This document shows positions 29,464 through 38,605 of a DNA stretch of 57,223 nt, in pieces. The notes under the pieces are model-generated. The model was given only the letters and a program-made list of their open reading frames with translations. It searched no databases and was not told where the DNA came from. The position numbers were made by a program, and so were the translations under genes. Origin of the DNA: Actinomycetota bacterium (GTDB lineage: Bacteria > Actinomycetota > Acidimicrobiia > Spongiisociales > UBA11373); NCBI GenBank assembly GCA_020444505.1, contig JAHLKU010000013.1, positions 1-57,223 of the forward strand, read 5' to 3'. Numbering within the stretch: the stretch's first letter is position 1; each line of letters begins with the position of its first letter.

Positions 29464-29508
29464 GGGGTGCGGGCCACGATACCCCTGCGAGAACCTGCCA
29501 GTTTCGAG

Positions 29509-29514
29509 TACCTT
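29509..29514 (+). promoter_or_regulatory. -10 of the BTAD regulator gene, leaderless
   Basis: TACCTT ends 7 bases before ATG 29522. An 8-mer CCAGTTTC just upstream (29498-29505) recurs downstream of this gene at 33345. Confidence 0.5.
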
Positions 29515-29521
29515 GTCGGCC

Positions 29522-32500
29522 ATGGGGGCCCTGGAACTGCGCCTGCTCGGCGGATTCCAACTCCGTCGGGACGGCGAAGTCCTCCCGCCGATGCCGTCGC
29601 GCGCCGCCCGGTCGCTGATGGCCTACCTGGTCCTGCACCGCGACCGGGCCCACACCCGCGCCCTCCTCATCGGCACCTTCTGGCCCGACATGGCCGAGTC
29701 CCGGGGCCGGCGCCGGCTGAGCCACGCCCTGTGGCAGATCCGCACCGCCGTCGGTGACGAGGACTGCCTGGTCACGCCCGGCGATTCGGTCCGGTTCGAC
29801 CCCGACACCGACTTCTGGCTCGACGTGGACGAGTTCGAGTGGACCCTCGAGCAGGCCTCCCCCGGCTCGCCCGACGCCGGCAGGGCGGAGGCCGACCTGC
29901 TCGCCAGGGCCGTGGACCTGTACCGGGGCCACCTGCTGGCGGGCTTCTACGACGACTGGCTGTTCCCCGACCAGGACCGGCTGCGGCTGCGGTACCTGGG
30001 CGCGCTCGGCCGCCTGACCGACCTGGCCATGGCCCGCGGCGACTACGACCACGCCCTCACCCACGCTCAGCAGATGGCCCAGACCGACCCGCTGTCGGAG
30101 GAGGCGCACCGCAAGATCATGCGCATCGCCGTGCTGCTGGGCCGCCACTCCGACGCCATCCGCCAGTACGAGCGATGCCGGGCGGTGCTGGAAGCGGAGT
30201 TGGAGAGGGAGCCGTCGCCGGAGACCACCGCGCTGCACGAGGAGATCCTCGCCGACCGGGAGACCGGCACGGCCCGCGCCTCCGCCGTCCACCACGCGCC
30301 CCTGTTCGACCGGGACGAGCCGACCCCGCTGGTGGGACGCGACCGGGAGCGGGCCACGATGGCCTCGCTGCTCGACGCCGTCCTCGACGGTGCCGGAGCC
30401 GTCGCCCTCATCGAGGGGGAGTCCGGCGTGGGCAAGACCCGGCTCCTCGACGAGGCAGTCGCCGACGCCCGGTGGCGGGGCATGACGGTGCTGTGGGGTG
30501 GCTCCTCGCCCAGCGGCGGGCTGCCGTTCGGGCCGATCGCCGAGGCGCTCGGCACCGGGCTGAGCACACTCCACGGGCGCCGCCTCGCCGGCCAGCTGGA
30601 CCCGGTGTGGCAGGACCAACTGGCACCGCTCATCCCGGGGCTCGGCACCGGCGCCGAGCCGGTGTCCCTGGGCCCCGCCGAAGACCGGGAGCGGATGCTG
30701 GAGGCCATCGCCGTCGGCTTCGAGAGCCTGGCCCGGCTCAATCCGACCTTCGTGGTGCTCGAAGACCTCCACTGGAGCGACGAGGAGACCAACGACGCCG
30801 TCCGCCACCTCGCCGGCCGGGTGGCCGGGCACCCGATCCTGCTGGCGCTCTCCTACCGGCACGGCGAGGCGCGCGAGCGGCCGGAGGTGTGGGACCTGCT
30901 CCGCGCCGTCGACCGCCACCCCCACTCGGAGCGGATCTCGCTGGCGCCGTGCTCCCCCGCCCAGACCGAGGAGCTGATCCGCCGCAGCCTCAACGTCCCC
31001 GAGGTGTCTGCCGAGTTCTCCGAGCAGGTGCATCGTGAGACGGGCGGCATCCCGCTGTTCGTCGTCGAGACGCTGCGGGCCCGGGCCGAACGCGACGACC
31101 TCGACCCCACCGGTGGCGGCGACGAGCCGTCCCCCGGGCTGCCGATCACCCCGACGGTGCAGCGCATCATCCAGGCCCGCCTCGAAGGGCTGCCCCGCGA
31201 GACCCACGACACCCTGGACCTGGTGTCGGTCCACGAGGGCCGGCTGCTGCTGCCCGAGATCGTCGCCGCCTCCGAGGCCGACGACCTGACGGTCCTCGAG
31301 GCGGTGGACGACCTGGTGCGGCGCCGCCTGCTGGTGGAGCAGGGCTCGCGGTTCGGGATCGGTCACGAACTGATGCGGCGGGTGGTGTACGACGGCCTGC
31401 CGCTGTCGCGGCGCCTCGACCTGCACCGCCGGGTCGCCCTGGCCGTCGAACGCCACCGCCCGGAGGACGTGGAGGTGCTCGCCCACCACTTCGGCATCGC
31501 CTGCATGCCGGATCGCGCCGCCGACAACCTGGAGAAGGCGGCCGCCAACGCCCTCCGCCTGCACGCCTACGACACGGCGGCCCGCCACCTGGCTGCGGCG
31601 GCCGCCGCGCTCGAGGAGATCGACGCCGACGGCGAGCGCCGCTACTCGGTGGCGGCGCTGCGCGAAGAGATCCTCAACACCCTCGCCCGCCGGGACGAGC
31701 AGGAGGCCGCGCTCGCCGAGATGGAGCGCTCCGCGCCCGACAGTTGCCGATCCGAGGTACATCGGCGGCGCGCCGTGTGGCTGGCCCACCTCGACCGGTT
31801 CGCCGAAGCCGGGGTCGAGGCGCAGCGCGCGGTGGAGGCGGCGGCCGGCGAGGACGACGGGGGCCGGATGGTGGCGGCGTTGTCGGCCCACGGGATGATC
31901 TCCTGCTACGCCGGCAGGGCCGCCGAGGGGGTGGAGTTGCTCGAGGAAGCCGCCCGCTACCGGGGTGCCGACCGCAAGCAGCAGGCGGATGCCCGCAACG
32001 CTCTCGGGCACAACCTGCTCGACCTGCAGCGCTTCGACGAGGCGGAGTCGCAGTTCCTGGCCGCGCTCGCCCTGTACGGCGAGACCGGTGATGCCCGGGG
32101 CCAGGCCGACGTGCTCGGGATGCTGGCGACCCTGCGGATGGAGCGCGGCGAGCCCGACCTGGCCGCCGAGGACTACCTCCGGGCCATCGACATCGCCCAC
32201 ACCATCGGTTGGAAGAGCGGCGAAGCGGTGTTCCACATGAATCTCGGCATCCTGGAGGCCATCCGCAGCCGGGTGGGGGCGGCGCGGGACTGGTTCGAGG
32301 GCGCCGCCGCCATCTACGCCACGATGGAGAACAGCCGGGGACGGGCGATGGTGCTCGCCAACGCGGCGTGGTTGGAGCATGGCTACCTGGGGAACGCCGA
32401 CTCCGCCGAGGTTGAGGCCACCGAAGCCCTGGAGCTCTACCGGGAACTCGGTGACCTCCGGGGAGAAGCGCAGTGTCTTGGCACCCTGGGCTCGATCGCC

Positions 32501-33331
32501 GGCTACCGACAGGATCTCGCCGGGGCGCGGAACCTGTTCAGAGAGTCGATCCAGCGCGAGGAGGACCTCGAAGACGCATGGCTCATGGTCCAGACCCTGA
32601 TCCACTGGGGAGCCACCGAACTGGATATCGGCGACCCGACTGAAGCCACCTCTGTATTCACGCGGGCCCTCCAACTCTGCGACACCGTCGGGATGGACGA
32701 CATGAGAATCAGCGTCCTGGCCGGGTACGGCCGGGCACTGCTGGCGTGCGGCCGCCTCGACGAGGCCGATGCCGCCACCGCCGAGGCCGCCGCCGCGCTG
32801 CGGCCCGGCATCGATCAGGCCTACCTGGTGTCCTACGCCCGGTCCGCGGTGCTGCGCCGCCTCGGCGACGACGATGGGGCCGACCGCCACCTCCGCCACG
32901 CCCACGACCTGCTGGCCGCGATGCTCGACGGGCTCGACCCCGACGACCGGGAGCGGGCCATGGCCCGCGTGCCCGCCCACGCCCGGATCGCCGCCGACTG
33001 GGAGCGCCGCCAGCCGCAGGTGGTCGCGATGCCGGTGGCCGCGATCGACGCCCCCGGCGGGCGGGCCCTGCGGCCCGACGATCGGGTCGAGGTGCACTGG
33101 ACGGTGTCGGAGCCGGCCGACGAGCGGATCGCCGGCCGTATCGAGCGCCGCCGCCACCGCATCGTCCGGCTGCTCGCCGAGGCAGCCGCCCAGGGCGCCG
33201 CCCCCACCGTCGACGACCTGGCCGCCGCACTTCGATCGAGCACCGCCACCATCCGCCGCGACCTCGCCGCGCTGCGGGCCGCCGGGGAGGAGGCAGCCAC
33301 CCGGGGCACCCGGGCCTCCACCACCGACTGA
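29522..33331 (+). CDS. Large SARP-type regulator: wHTH-BTAD, ATPase, TPR and C-terminal HTH
   Basis: This encodes 1269 residues. Residues 1-95 (LELRLLGGFQLRRDGEVLPP onward) form the OmpR-like winged helix of SARP regulators, followed by the BTAD domain to about 250. A STAND/AAA-type ATPase follows, with Walker A GESGVGKT near residue 300 and Walker B FVVLEDLHWSD near 408. TPR-like repeats run from about 560 to 1150. The last 70 residues look like a DeoR-type HTH (PTVDDLAAALRSSTATIRRD), so putative DNA-binding modules exist at both ends. Such proteins activate secondary-metabolite or stress genes on a signal sensed by the TPR part. The target is unknown; the small ORF downstream is a candidate. 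Confidence 0.9.
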   Translation: MGALELRLLGGFQLRRDGEVLPPMPSRAARSLMAYLVLHRDRAHTRALLIGTFWPDMAESRGRRRLSHALWQIRTAVGDEDCLVTPGDSVRFDPDTDFWLDVDEFEWTLEQASPGSPDAGRAEADLLARAVDLYRGHLLAGFYDDWLFPDQDRLRLRYLGALGRLTDLAMARGDYDHALTHAQQMAQTDPLSEEAHRKIMRIAVLLGRHSDAIRQYERCRAVLEAELEREPSPETTALHEEILADRETGTARASAVHHAPLFDRDEPTPLVGRDRERATMASLLDAVLDGAGAVALIEGESGVGKTRLLDEAVADARWRGMTVLWGGSSPSGGLPFGPIAEALGTGLSTLHGRRLAGQLDPVWQDQLAPLIPGLGTGAEPVSLGPAEDRERMLEAIAVGFESLARLNPTFVVLEDLHWSDEETNDAVRHLAGRVAGHPILLALSYRHGEARERPEVWDLLRAVDRHPHSERISLAPCSPAQTEELIRRSLNVPEVSAEFSEQVHRETGGIPLFVVETLRARAERDDLDPTGGGDEPSPGLPITPTVQRIIQARLEGLPRETHDTLDLVSVHEGRLLLPEIVAASEADDLTVLEAVDDLVRRRLLVEQGSRFGIGHELMRRVVYDGLPLSRRLDLHRRVALAVERHRPEDVEVLAHHFGIACMPDRAADNLEKAAANALRLHAYDTAARHLAAAAAALEEIDADGERRYSVAALREEILNTLARRDEQEAALAEMERSAPDSCRSEVHRRRAVWLAHLDRFAEAGVEAQRAVEAAAGEDDGGRMVAALSAHGMISCYAGRAAEGVELLEEAARYRGADRKQQADARNALGHNLLDLQRFDEAESQFLAALALYGETGDARGQADVLGMLATLRMERGEPDLAAEDYLRAIDIAHTIGWKSGEAVFHMNLGILEAIRSRVGAARDWFEGAAAIYATMENSRGRAMVLANAAWLEHGYLGNADSAEVEATEALELYRELGDLRGEAQCLGTLGSIAGYRQDLAGARNLFRESIQREEDLEDAWLMVQTLIHWGATELDIGDPTEATSVFTRALQLCDTVGMDDMRISVLAGYGRALLACGRLDEADAATAEAAAALRPGIDQAYLVSYARSAVLRRLGDDDGADRHLRHAHDLLAAMLDGLDPDDRERAMARVPAHARIAADWERRQPQVVAMPVAAIDAPGGRALRPDDRVEVHWTVSEPADERIAGRIERRRHRIVRLLAEAAAQGAAPTVDDLAAALRSSTATIRRDLAALRAAGEEAATRGTRASTTD

Positions 33332-33340
33332 GCGGGAGGA

Positions 33341-33380
33341 TCGTCCAGTTTCTGGATGACCCTGAGACAACGCCGAGACA
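33341..33380 (+). promoter_or_regulatory. Candidate regulator site: inverted repeat and 11-bp-phased direct repeats
   Basis: TCGTCCAG-TTT-CTGGATGA (33341-33359) is an inverted repeat with 7 of 8 arm positions matching. It is followed by GAGACA at 33364-33369 and again at 33375-33380, exactly 11 bases apart. Direct repeats on an 11-bp period are the usual SARP binding pattern. The site lies between the BTAD regulator and the 32-codon ORF. The inverted repeat could instead be the terminator of the regulator gene. Confidence 0.45.
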
Positions 33381-33427
33381 TCCCTCCTGTTCGCTGGCGT
33401 CCACCGACGAGCGAGGACGGACTCGAC

Positions 33428-33526
33428 ATGCGCAAGCACCTGCTGTGGGTGGCCACCGCGGCGGCCACCTTCCTGGCCCTGCACCTCACCCCGATCCTGG
33501 CGACCTGGCGCCCCGGGCACGGCTAG
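33428..33526 (+). CDS. Small 32-residue membrane or exported peptide (putative)
   Basis: The ORF encodes 32 residues: a basic start (MRKHLLW), one hydrophobic stretch of about 20 residues, and a short tail ending ATWRPGHG. It has an upstream GAGGA about 11 bases away, an ATG start and high-GC codon use. It lies 97 bases after the BTAD regulator, downstream of SARP-like direct repeats. It could be a small membrane protein, a secreted signal peptide or a signalling peptide. No family was recognised, so the call rests on context and composition. Confidence 0.5.
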   Translation: MRKHLLWVATAAATFLALHLTPILATWRPGHG

Positions 33527-33822
33527 ACCTCTCAGACCTCCGGCCTCGTCGGATCCAGAGCCGTCGAGCGCCGGAACGCCGGACCATCGGAGGACGAGGC
33601 CGGCACACGGCGACCCTCCCGGCGGCACGACGGATCCCCGGGGGGGTTGTCGCGTCTAGGCTCGGCACGGTCGACCGAAGGGTGGCTAGGGTTCCGCCCG
33701 CCTCCGGCGGGGACTGGTTCGAGCGCCACAGAAGGCCCCGGGAGGGGCTCGCACCTCACAGGACAGAAGCCTCGAGGGGAGACGTCGGCACGCAGTGACG
33801 CGTCGCCGACCCGGAGAGAGCC
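33527..33822. other. Intergenic stretch without a supported gene
   Basis: No start with a ribosome site and no convincing protein is seen on either strand. Short frames on the minus strand are Arg/Ser/Pro-rich. The region probably holds the promoter of the downstream DMT transporter, but no clear hexamer pair was found. Confidence 0.6.
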
Positions 33823-34767
33823 ATGTCCCGCCGCCCCACCCCTTCCCGTCTCGCCGCCGTCGGCGCCGCCCTCCTCGTCACCTTCCTGTGGAGCTCCTCG
33901 TGGATCCTCATCCGGTGGGGGCTCGACGACGAGGCGCTCGCCCCGATCACCTTCGCCGCGCTCCGCTACGGCCTGGCGGCCGTCGTGCTCGGCGGGTGGG
34001 TGGCCTCCCGGCCGGGCCTGCGCGCCGCCGCGCGCACCATCGGCGCCCGCGACGCACTGCGCCTCGGCCTCCTCGGCCTGGTGTTCTACGCCGTCACCCA
34101 GGGGGCACAGTTCGTCGCCATCGACAACCAGCCTGCGGCGACCACGAGCGTCGTGCTGTCCTGGACCCCGCTGCTGGTGGCGGGGCTGGCCGGACGGTCG
34201 CTGTCCGAGTCGCCGATGGGGAGGCAGGTGGCCGGGTCCGGCCTCGTGGCCGGAGGCGCATGGCTCTACTTCTCGGGCGACCTGGGCGCCACCGCGGCCG
34301 GCATGGCGGCGGCGCTCGTCGCCCTGGGTGCCAACGCCGGCTCGGCCCTGCTGGGGAGGGCGGTGAACCGGAGCACCACCCTGCCGTCGCCGGTGGTCAC
34401 CGCGGCCAGCATGGGGGTGGGCGCGGTGATCCTGGTGGCCGCCGGTCTGGGCGCCGAGGGCATACCCACCGTGTCGCTGCGCGCCTGGGCCCTCATCGCG
34501 TGGCTGGCCGGCGTGAACACGGCGCTGGCGTTCACGCTCTGGAACTGGTCGCTCCGCCGCCTCTCCGCCCTGGAATCGGCGGCCATCAACAACACGATGC
34601 TCCTCCAGATCGCCGCATTGGCGTGGGTGTTCCTCGGGGAGCGCCCCGGCACCCTCGAGATCGCCGGCATGCTGGCGGTGTCGGCCGGCGTGTTCCTCGC
34701 GCAGGCCGCGGGCGGTGCCCGCAGCGCCGTCCCTAGAGCAGCAACTCGGCGATCTGGACGGCGTTGA
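33823..34767 (+). CDS. EamA (DMT-superfamily) permease
   Basis: This encodes 314 residues with ten predicted membrane helices in two EamA repeats. Helix 1 carries TFLWSSSWILIRWGLDD, and the end has NNTMLLQIAALAWVFLGERP, the usual EamA signatures. These export metabolites or amino acids. The start is ATG 33823, where MSRRPTPSRLAA precedes helix 1. The last 35 bases overlap the end of the convergent asd gene. Confidence 0.88.
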   Translation: MSRRPTPSRLAAVGAALLVTFLWSSSWILIRWGLDDEALAPITFAALRYGLAAVVLGGWVASRPGLRAAARTIGARDALRLGLLGLVFYAVTQGAQFVAIDNQPAATTSVVLSWTPLLVAGLAGRSLSESPMGRQVAGSGLVAGGAWLYFSGDLGATAAGMAAALVALGANAGSALLGRAVNRSTTLPSPVVTAASMGVGAVILVAAGLGAEGIPTVSLRAWALIAWLAGVNTALAFTLWNWSLRRLSALESAAINNTMLLQIAALAWVFLGERPGTLEIAGMLAVSAGVFLAQAAGGARSAVPRAATRRSGRR

Positions 34768-35743
34768 GCGCGGCGCCCTTGCGGAGGTTGTCGCCCACCG
34801 CGAAGAGCGAGATCCCGCCGGGGGTGCCCACCGTCTTGCGAATCCGCCCCACCAGCACGTCGTCGGCGCCCGCCGAATCCAGCGGCGTCGGCACCTTGTC
34901 GAGCCACACCTCGACGCCCGGAGCGGCGTCGATCAGCGAGATCGCCTCCTCCACCGGCACGTCACGCTCGAACCAGGCGGTGGCGGCGATGCCGTGGCCC
35001 ACCATCACCGGCACCCGGACGCAGGCCGGTTCCACCCGCACGTCGGGCGCCTCGAGGATCTTGCGGGTCTCGTTGACGAGCTTCCACTCCTCGTCGGTGT
35101 ACCCCTCGGTGGTGAGGCTCCCCGCCAGCGGCAGCACGTTCCAGGCGATGGGACGCGAGTAGACCGACAGGCCGGGGTCCTCCCACGTCCCGGTGCGGAG
35201 CGCTTCGGGGTCGGCCCCGAGCGCACCCATCTCGGCGGAGAGGGCGTCCATGGCCGCCTTCCCGGTGCCCGACACCGACTGGTACGACGTGGCGATGAGA
35301 CCGGTGAGACCGGCCGCCCGGTGCAGCGGGGCCACCGCCATCATCAGCACCATCGTGGTGCAGTTGGGGTTGGCGATGATCCCCTCGTGCGCGGCGGCCG
35401 CGTGGTCGTTGACGCCCGCCACCACCAGCGGCACGTCGTCGTGCATGCGCCACGCCGACGAGTTGTCCACCACCACGGCGCCCGCCTGGGCGAACCGTGG
35501 GGCGTGGTCGGTGCTGCGGGTGCCCCCCGCCGAGAACAGGGCGATCTCGACGCCGGCGGGGTCGGCCTGGGCCAGATCCTCCACCGTCACCTCGCCCCAC
35601 GGGGTGGCGACGGCGGTGCCTGCCGAGCGGGAGGACGCCATGAGGCGCAGGTCGCCGATCGGGAAGCCGCGCCGGGCGAGGGTGTCGATCATCTCCCGGC
35701 CCACCGCCCCGGTGGCGCCGATCACGGCGACACGTCTGTTCAT
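34733..35743 (-). CDS. asd: Aspartate-semialdehyde dehydrogenase
   Basis: This encodes 336 residues, normal for the family. It has the Rossmann start [18 protein letters not shown], the catalytic Cys in IANPNCTTM and a conserved [10 protein letters not shown] segment with the active-site His. It reduces aspartyl-4-phosphate to aspartate semialdehyde with NADPH, leading to lysine/diaminopimelate, methionine and threonine. ATG 35743 overlaps the lysC stop codon by 4 bases (ATGA), so the two consecutive pathway enzymes are coupled. The long upstream frame is shadow sequence. Confidence 0.96.
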   Translation of the reverse strand: MNRRVAVIGATGAVGREMIDTLARRGFPIGDLRLMASSRSAGTAVATPWGEVTVEDLAQADPAGVEIALFSAGGTRSTDHAPRFAQAGAVVVDNSSAWRMHDDVPLVVAGVNDHAAAAHEGIIANPNCTTMVLMMAVAPLHRAAGLTGLIATSYQSVSGTGKAAMDALSAEMGALGADPEALRTGTWEDPGLSVYSRPIAWNVLPLAGSLTTEGYTDEEWKLVNETRKILEAPDVRVEPACVRVPVMVGHGIAATAWFERDVPVEEAISLIDAAPGVEVWLDKVPTPLDSAGADDVLVGRIRKTVGTPGGISLFAVGDNLRKGAALNAVQIAELLL

Positions 35744-36237
35744 CGCGACTCCTCCATCGGGTCGAACGGCGGGTCGAACGCGGCGTGCAGCAGGCGGACC
35801 GCCTCCTCCGCCTTGGCAGCGTCCACGACGCACGACACCCGGATCGGCGAGGTGGAGATCATGGCGATGTTGATATCGGCGGTGGCCAGCACCGAGAACA
35901 TGCGCGCCGCGATGCCCGGATGGCTCCGCATGCCGGCACCGACCACCGACACCTTGGCGATGTGCTCGTCGAGGTCCACGCCCCCGGCGCCGAGCGTCTC
36001 CGCTGCGCCGCGTGCCACCGCCAGCGCCTCGCCGGCGTCCGAGTGGGGCACGGTGAACGAGATATCGGTGTGCCCGTCCTGGCTGGTGTTCTGGACGATC
36101 ATGTCCACGTTGATGCCGGCGTCCGAGAGCGGCTCGAACAGGGCGGCGGCCACTCCCGGCCGGTCCGGGACGTCCTGCACCGTGACCTTGACCTCTGTGG
36201 TGTCGTGGGCCACGCCGGTGACCGCTGCGCTTTCCAT
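35740..36237 (-). CDS. Alternative product: aspartate kinase beta subunit (internal start)
   Basis: An ATG at 36237, in the lysC frame at codon 246, is preceded by a strong AAGGAG (36244-36249) at a 6-base spacing. Initiation here would yield a 165-residue protein made only of the two ACT domains. In alpha2beta2 aspartokinases the beta subunit arises from such an internal in-frame start near codon 250. The ribosome site is inside a region that encodes VKEKTM, so it is not required by the coding sequence. Confidence 0.75.
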   Translation of the reverse strand: MESAAVTGVAHDTTEVKVTVQDVPDRPGVAAALFEPLSDAGINVDMIVQNTSQDGHTDISFTVPHSDAGEALAVARGAAETLGAGGVDLDEHIAKVSVVGAGMRSHPGIAARMFSVLATADINIAMISTSPIRVSCVVDAAKAEEAVRLLHAAFDPPFDPMEESR

Positions 36238-36972
36238 CGTCTTCTCCTTGACCCAGGTGCCCTCGCCGTCGTGGAACGACGACCGCACGTGCAGCGGGAT
36301 GTTGAACCGCCGCCCGAACTCGACACTCCTCATCATCAGCACGCCCGCGCCGGCCGCCGCCAGTTCCAGCATCTCCTCGAACGAGACCTCGTCGAGTTTC
36401 CGGGCATCCGGCACCACCCGCGGGTCGGCCGTGTACACCCCGTCGACGTCGGTGTAGATCTCACAGACGTCTGCGTGCAGGAAGGCGGCCATCGCCACCG
36501 CGGTGGCGTCGCTGCCGCCGCGGCCCAGCGTGGTGATCTCCTTGGTGTCTGGCGACACCCCCTGGAAGCCGGCGACGATCACCACCCTGCCCAGGTCCAG
36601 GCCCTCCTGTACCCGGATGGCCCGGATGTCGCGGATCTTGGCGGCGCCGTGGCTCTGGTCGGTGAGGATGCCGGCCTGCGACCCGGTGAGACTCATCGCC
36701 TCGACGCCCTGGTCCCTGATGGCCATCGCCAGCAACGCCATCGAGATCCGCTCCCCGGCGGTGAGCAGCATGTCCATCTCACGGGGGTGGCGGCCCCCGC
36801 TGACGTCGGCTGCCAGCGAGATCAACTCGTCGGTGGAGTGGCCCATCGCGGAGACCACCACCACCACCTGGTTTCCCGCCTTGTGGGTGGCCGCCACGCG
36901 GGCGGCGACCGCCTTGATGCGGTCGGCGTCGCCCACCGACGTGCCCCCGTACTTCTGCACGATGAGCGCCAT
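35740..36972 (-). CDS. lysC: Aspartate kinase
   Basis: This encodes 410 residues. [14 protein letters not shown] and [14 protein letters not shown] are the nucleotide and substrate sites; [11 protein letters not shown] and [14 protein letters not shown] are kinase motifs. The C-terminal part (about 255-405) contains two ACT domains for feedback inhibition. It phosphorylates aspartate, the first step to lysine, threonine and methionine. The promoter is a leaderless TACACT 8 bases upstream of ATG 36972. An internal in-frame start at 36237 would make the beta subunit, as in Corynebacterium and Bacillus. Confidence 0.96.
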   Translation of the reverse strand: MALIVQKYGGTSVGDADRIKAVAARVAATHKAGNQVVVVVSAMGHSTDELISLAADVSGGRHPREMDMLLTAGERISMALLAMAIRDQGVEAMSLTGSQAGILTDQSHGAAKIRDIRAIRVQEGLDLGRVVIVAGFQGVSPDTKEITTLGRGGSDATAVAMAAFLHADVCEIYTDVDGVYTADPRVVPDARKLDEVSFEEMLELAAAGAGVLMMRSVEFGRRFNIPLHVRSSFHDGEGTWVKEKTMESAAVTGVAHDTTEVKVTVQDVPDRPGVAAALFEPLSDAGINVDMIVQNTSQDGHTDISFTVPHSDAGEALAVARGAAETLGAGGVDLDEHIAKVSVVGAGMRSHPGIAARMFSVLATADINIAMISTSPIRVSCVVDAAKAEEAVRLLHAAFDPPFDPMEESR

Positions 36973-36980
36973 GGCCGCGG

Positions 36981-36986
36981 AGTGTA
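36981..36986 (-). promoter_or_regulatory. -10 of lysC, leaderless
   Basis: TACACT on the minus strand ends 8 bases before ATG 36972. It lies back-to-back with the -10 of the cyclophilin gene, 24 bases away. Confidence 0.55.
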
Positions 36987-37010
36987 CCGAGGCCCCACCG
37001 CACCGCTTCC

Positions 37011-37016
37011 TATCAT
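37011..37016 (+). promoter_or_regulatory. -10 of the cyclophilin lipoprotein gene, leaderless
   Basis: TATCAT ends 7 bases before ATG 37024. Confidence 0.55.
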
Positions 37017-37023
37017 CGGCGCC

Positions 37024-37710
37024 ATGCTGCGCCGCACACCCCCCGCCATCGCCGCCGCCCTCGCCGTCTCGATCACCGTCGCCGCCGCCGGGTGCGGGTC
37101 GGACGGCGGAGCCGCCGTCGACTCCTCCGAGTACCTCGCCTTCCGGCAGCAGCCGACCGCCTGCGGCGCCGAGCAACCCCCGCCGGCGACCGCCATGACG
37201 TTCGACGCCCCCGACGACATGGGCCTCACCGGCCCGGTGGAGGCCACCCTGGAGACGTCCTGCGGCGACATCACCCTGCTGCTCGATCCCTCGGTCGCTC
37301 CGGCCACCGTCAACTCGTTCGTGTTCCTCGCGCAGCAGGGCTACTTCGACGGCATCGCCCTCCACAGGGTGGTGCCTGGGTACATCGCCCAGATCGGTGA
37401 TCCGACCGCATCCGGCTACGGGGACCCCGGCTATCGCCTGCCCGACGAGTGGCCGCCTGCCGGGTTCCTGTACGAGCGCGGCGTCGTAGCCATGGCCAAC
37501 GCCGGGCCCGGCACCACCGGCAGCCAGTTCTTCGTGATGCTCGGCGACGCCGCGCTGCCTCCCACCTACACCGTGTTCGGGGTGGTCGCCTCCGGCATGG
37601 ATGTGCTCGACCGGATGGCCGAAGTGCCGATGGGCCCCAATCCCGGCGACGCGGTGGACAGCCGCCCCCTGGAGACGATCTACGTCGAGCGGGTGGTGGT
37701 GGGCGGCTGA
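37024..37710 (+). CDS. Cyclophilin-type peptidyl-prolyl isomerase lipoprotein
   Basis: This encodes 228 residues. The signal peptide ends in a lipobox (VAAAGCGSD), so the protein is anchored outside the membrane. The cyclophilin domain (about 70-225) keeps [20 protein letters not shown], with the active-site Arg and Gln, and [28 protein letters not shown] completes the fold. It should isomerise prolyl bonds during extracytoplasmic folding. The stop overlaps the next start (TGATG), so it is coupled to the PHP gene. ATG 37024 was chosen for the leaderless promoter. Confidence 0.9.
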   Translation: MLRRTPPAIAAALAVSITVAAAGCGSDGGAAVDSSEYLAFRQQPTACGAEQPPPATAMTFDAPDDMGLTGPVEATLETSCGDITLLLDPSVAPATVNSFVFLAQQGYFDGIALHRVVPGYIAQIGDPTASGYGDPGYRLPDEWPPAGFLYERGVVAMANAGPGTTGSQFFVMLGDAALPPTYTVFGVVASGMDVLDRMAEVPMGPNPGDAVDSRPLETIYVERVVVGG

Positions 37711-38552
37711 TGGCGGTCGACCTCCACACCCACAGCCGGGTCTCAGACGGTTCCGACCCTCCGGAGCGGATCGTCGATCTGGCCGCCGAGCTCCGGTTGA
37801 AGGCCGTGGCGCTGATGGATCACGACATCCTCGACGGCATCCCCGCCGCCCGGGCCCGCGCCGAGGAAGTGGGCATCCCCTTCGTGCCCGGCACCGAGTT
37901 GTCGGTGGAGTGGCCGACGGGGCGGATGCACATGCTGGCCTACTTCATCGAGCCCGGGCCGGGGCCGCTGCAGGACCGCCTGCAGGGCCTGCGGGACGGG
38001 CGGCGGGCCCGGAACCGGCTCATCGTGGAGGCGCTGCAGGGCCTCGGCATCGACATCACCGGCGAGGAGGTGGCGGCCGAGGCGGGCGAGGGCGCCATCG
38101 GACGGCCCCACATCGCCGCCGTCCTGGTGCGCAAGGGCGTGGTCGCCACGATCGCCGGGGCCTTCGACCGCTACTTGGCCGACGGCCGCCCCGCCTACCG
38201 GCCCCGTCCCCGCCTGGGGGCCGCCGAGGCGGCCCGCCTGACCGGGGAATCGGGGGGCGTCGCCGTGGTCGCCCACCCCCACACCGTCGCCGGCGACAGC
38301 GAGGGATTCGCCGCCGCCTTCGAGCAGTTCGCCGACGCCGGCATCGCCGGCATCGAGTGCCACTACTCCGAGTACGCCCCCGAACTGCGGCAGCGCCTCG
38401 CCTCCCTGGCCGGCCGCTACGGCTGCATCGCCACCGGCGGGTCCGACTACCACGGCACGTACAAGCCGGACCTGCGCCTGGGGACGGGCCGCGGCGACCT
38501 GGCCGTGCCCGACGCCTGCTACGAGGCCCTGCTGGCCGCCCGCCCCCGCTAG
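37710..38552 (+). CDS. PHP-domain phosphoesterase
   Basis: This encodes 280 residues. The metal-binding motifs are clear: [19 protein letters not shown] at the start, [28 protein letters not shown] and GGSDYHG near the end. The length and motif order match PHP proteins such as the 3',5'-nucleoside bisphosphate phosphatase/5'-3' RNase AM (YciV/TrpH) group. Substrate is inferred only at family level. Its ATG overlaps the stop of the cyclophilin gene. Confidence 0.88.
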   Translation: MAVDLHTHSRVSDGSDPPERIVDLAAELRLKAVALMDHDILDGIPAARARAEEVGIPFVPGTELSVEWPTGRMHMLAYFIEPGPGPLQDRLQGLRDGRRARNRLIVEALQGLGIDITGEEVAAEAGEGAIGRPHIAAVLVRKGVVATIAGAFDRYLADGRPAYRPRPRLGAAEAARLTGESGGVAVVAHPHTVAGDSEGFAAAFEQFADAGIAGIECHYSEYAPELRQRLASLAGRYGCIATGGSDYHGTYKPDLRLGTGRGDLAVPDACYEALLAARPR

Positions 38553-38605
38553 CGGCGTCCCGCCGGGCGCCTCAAGGCCCCTCGGCCCAGGCCGATACAT
38601 CAGAC

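Noticed and set aside
33532-33759. 75-codon minus-strand frame in the gap after the small ORF
   Set aside because: Arg/Pro/Ser-rich product with no ribosome site or recognisable feature.
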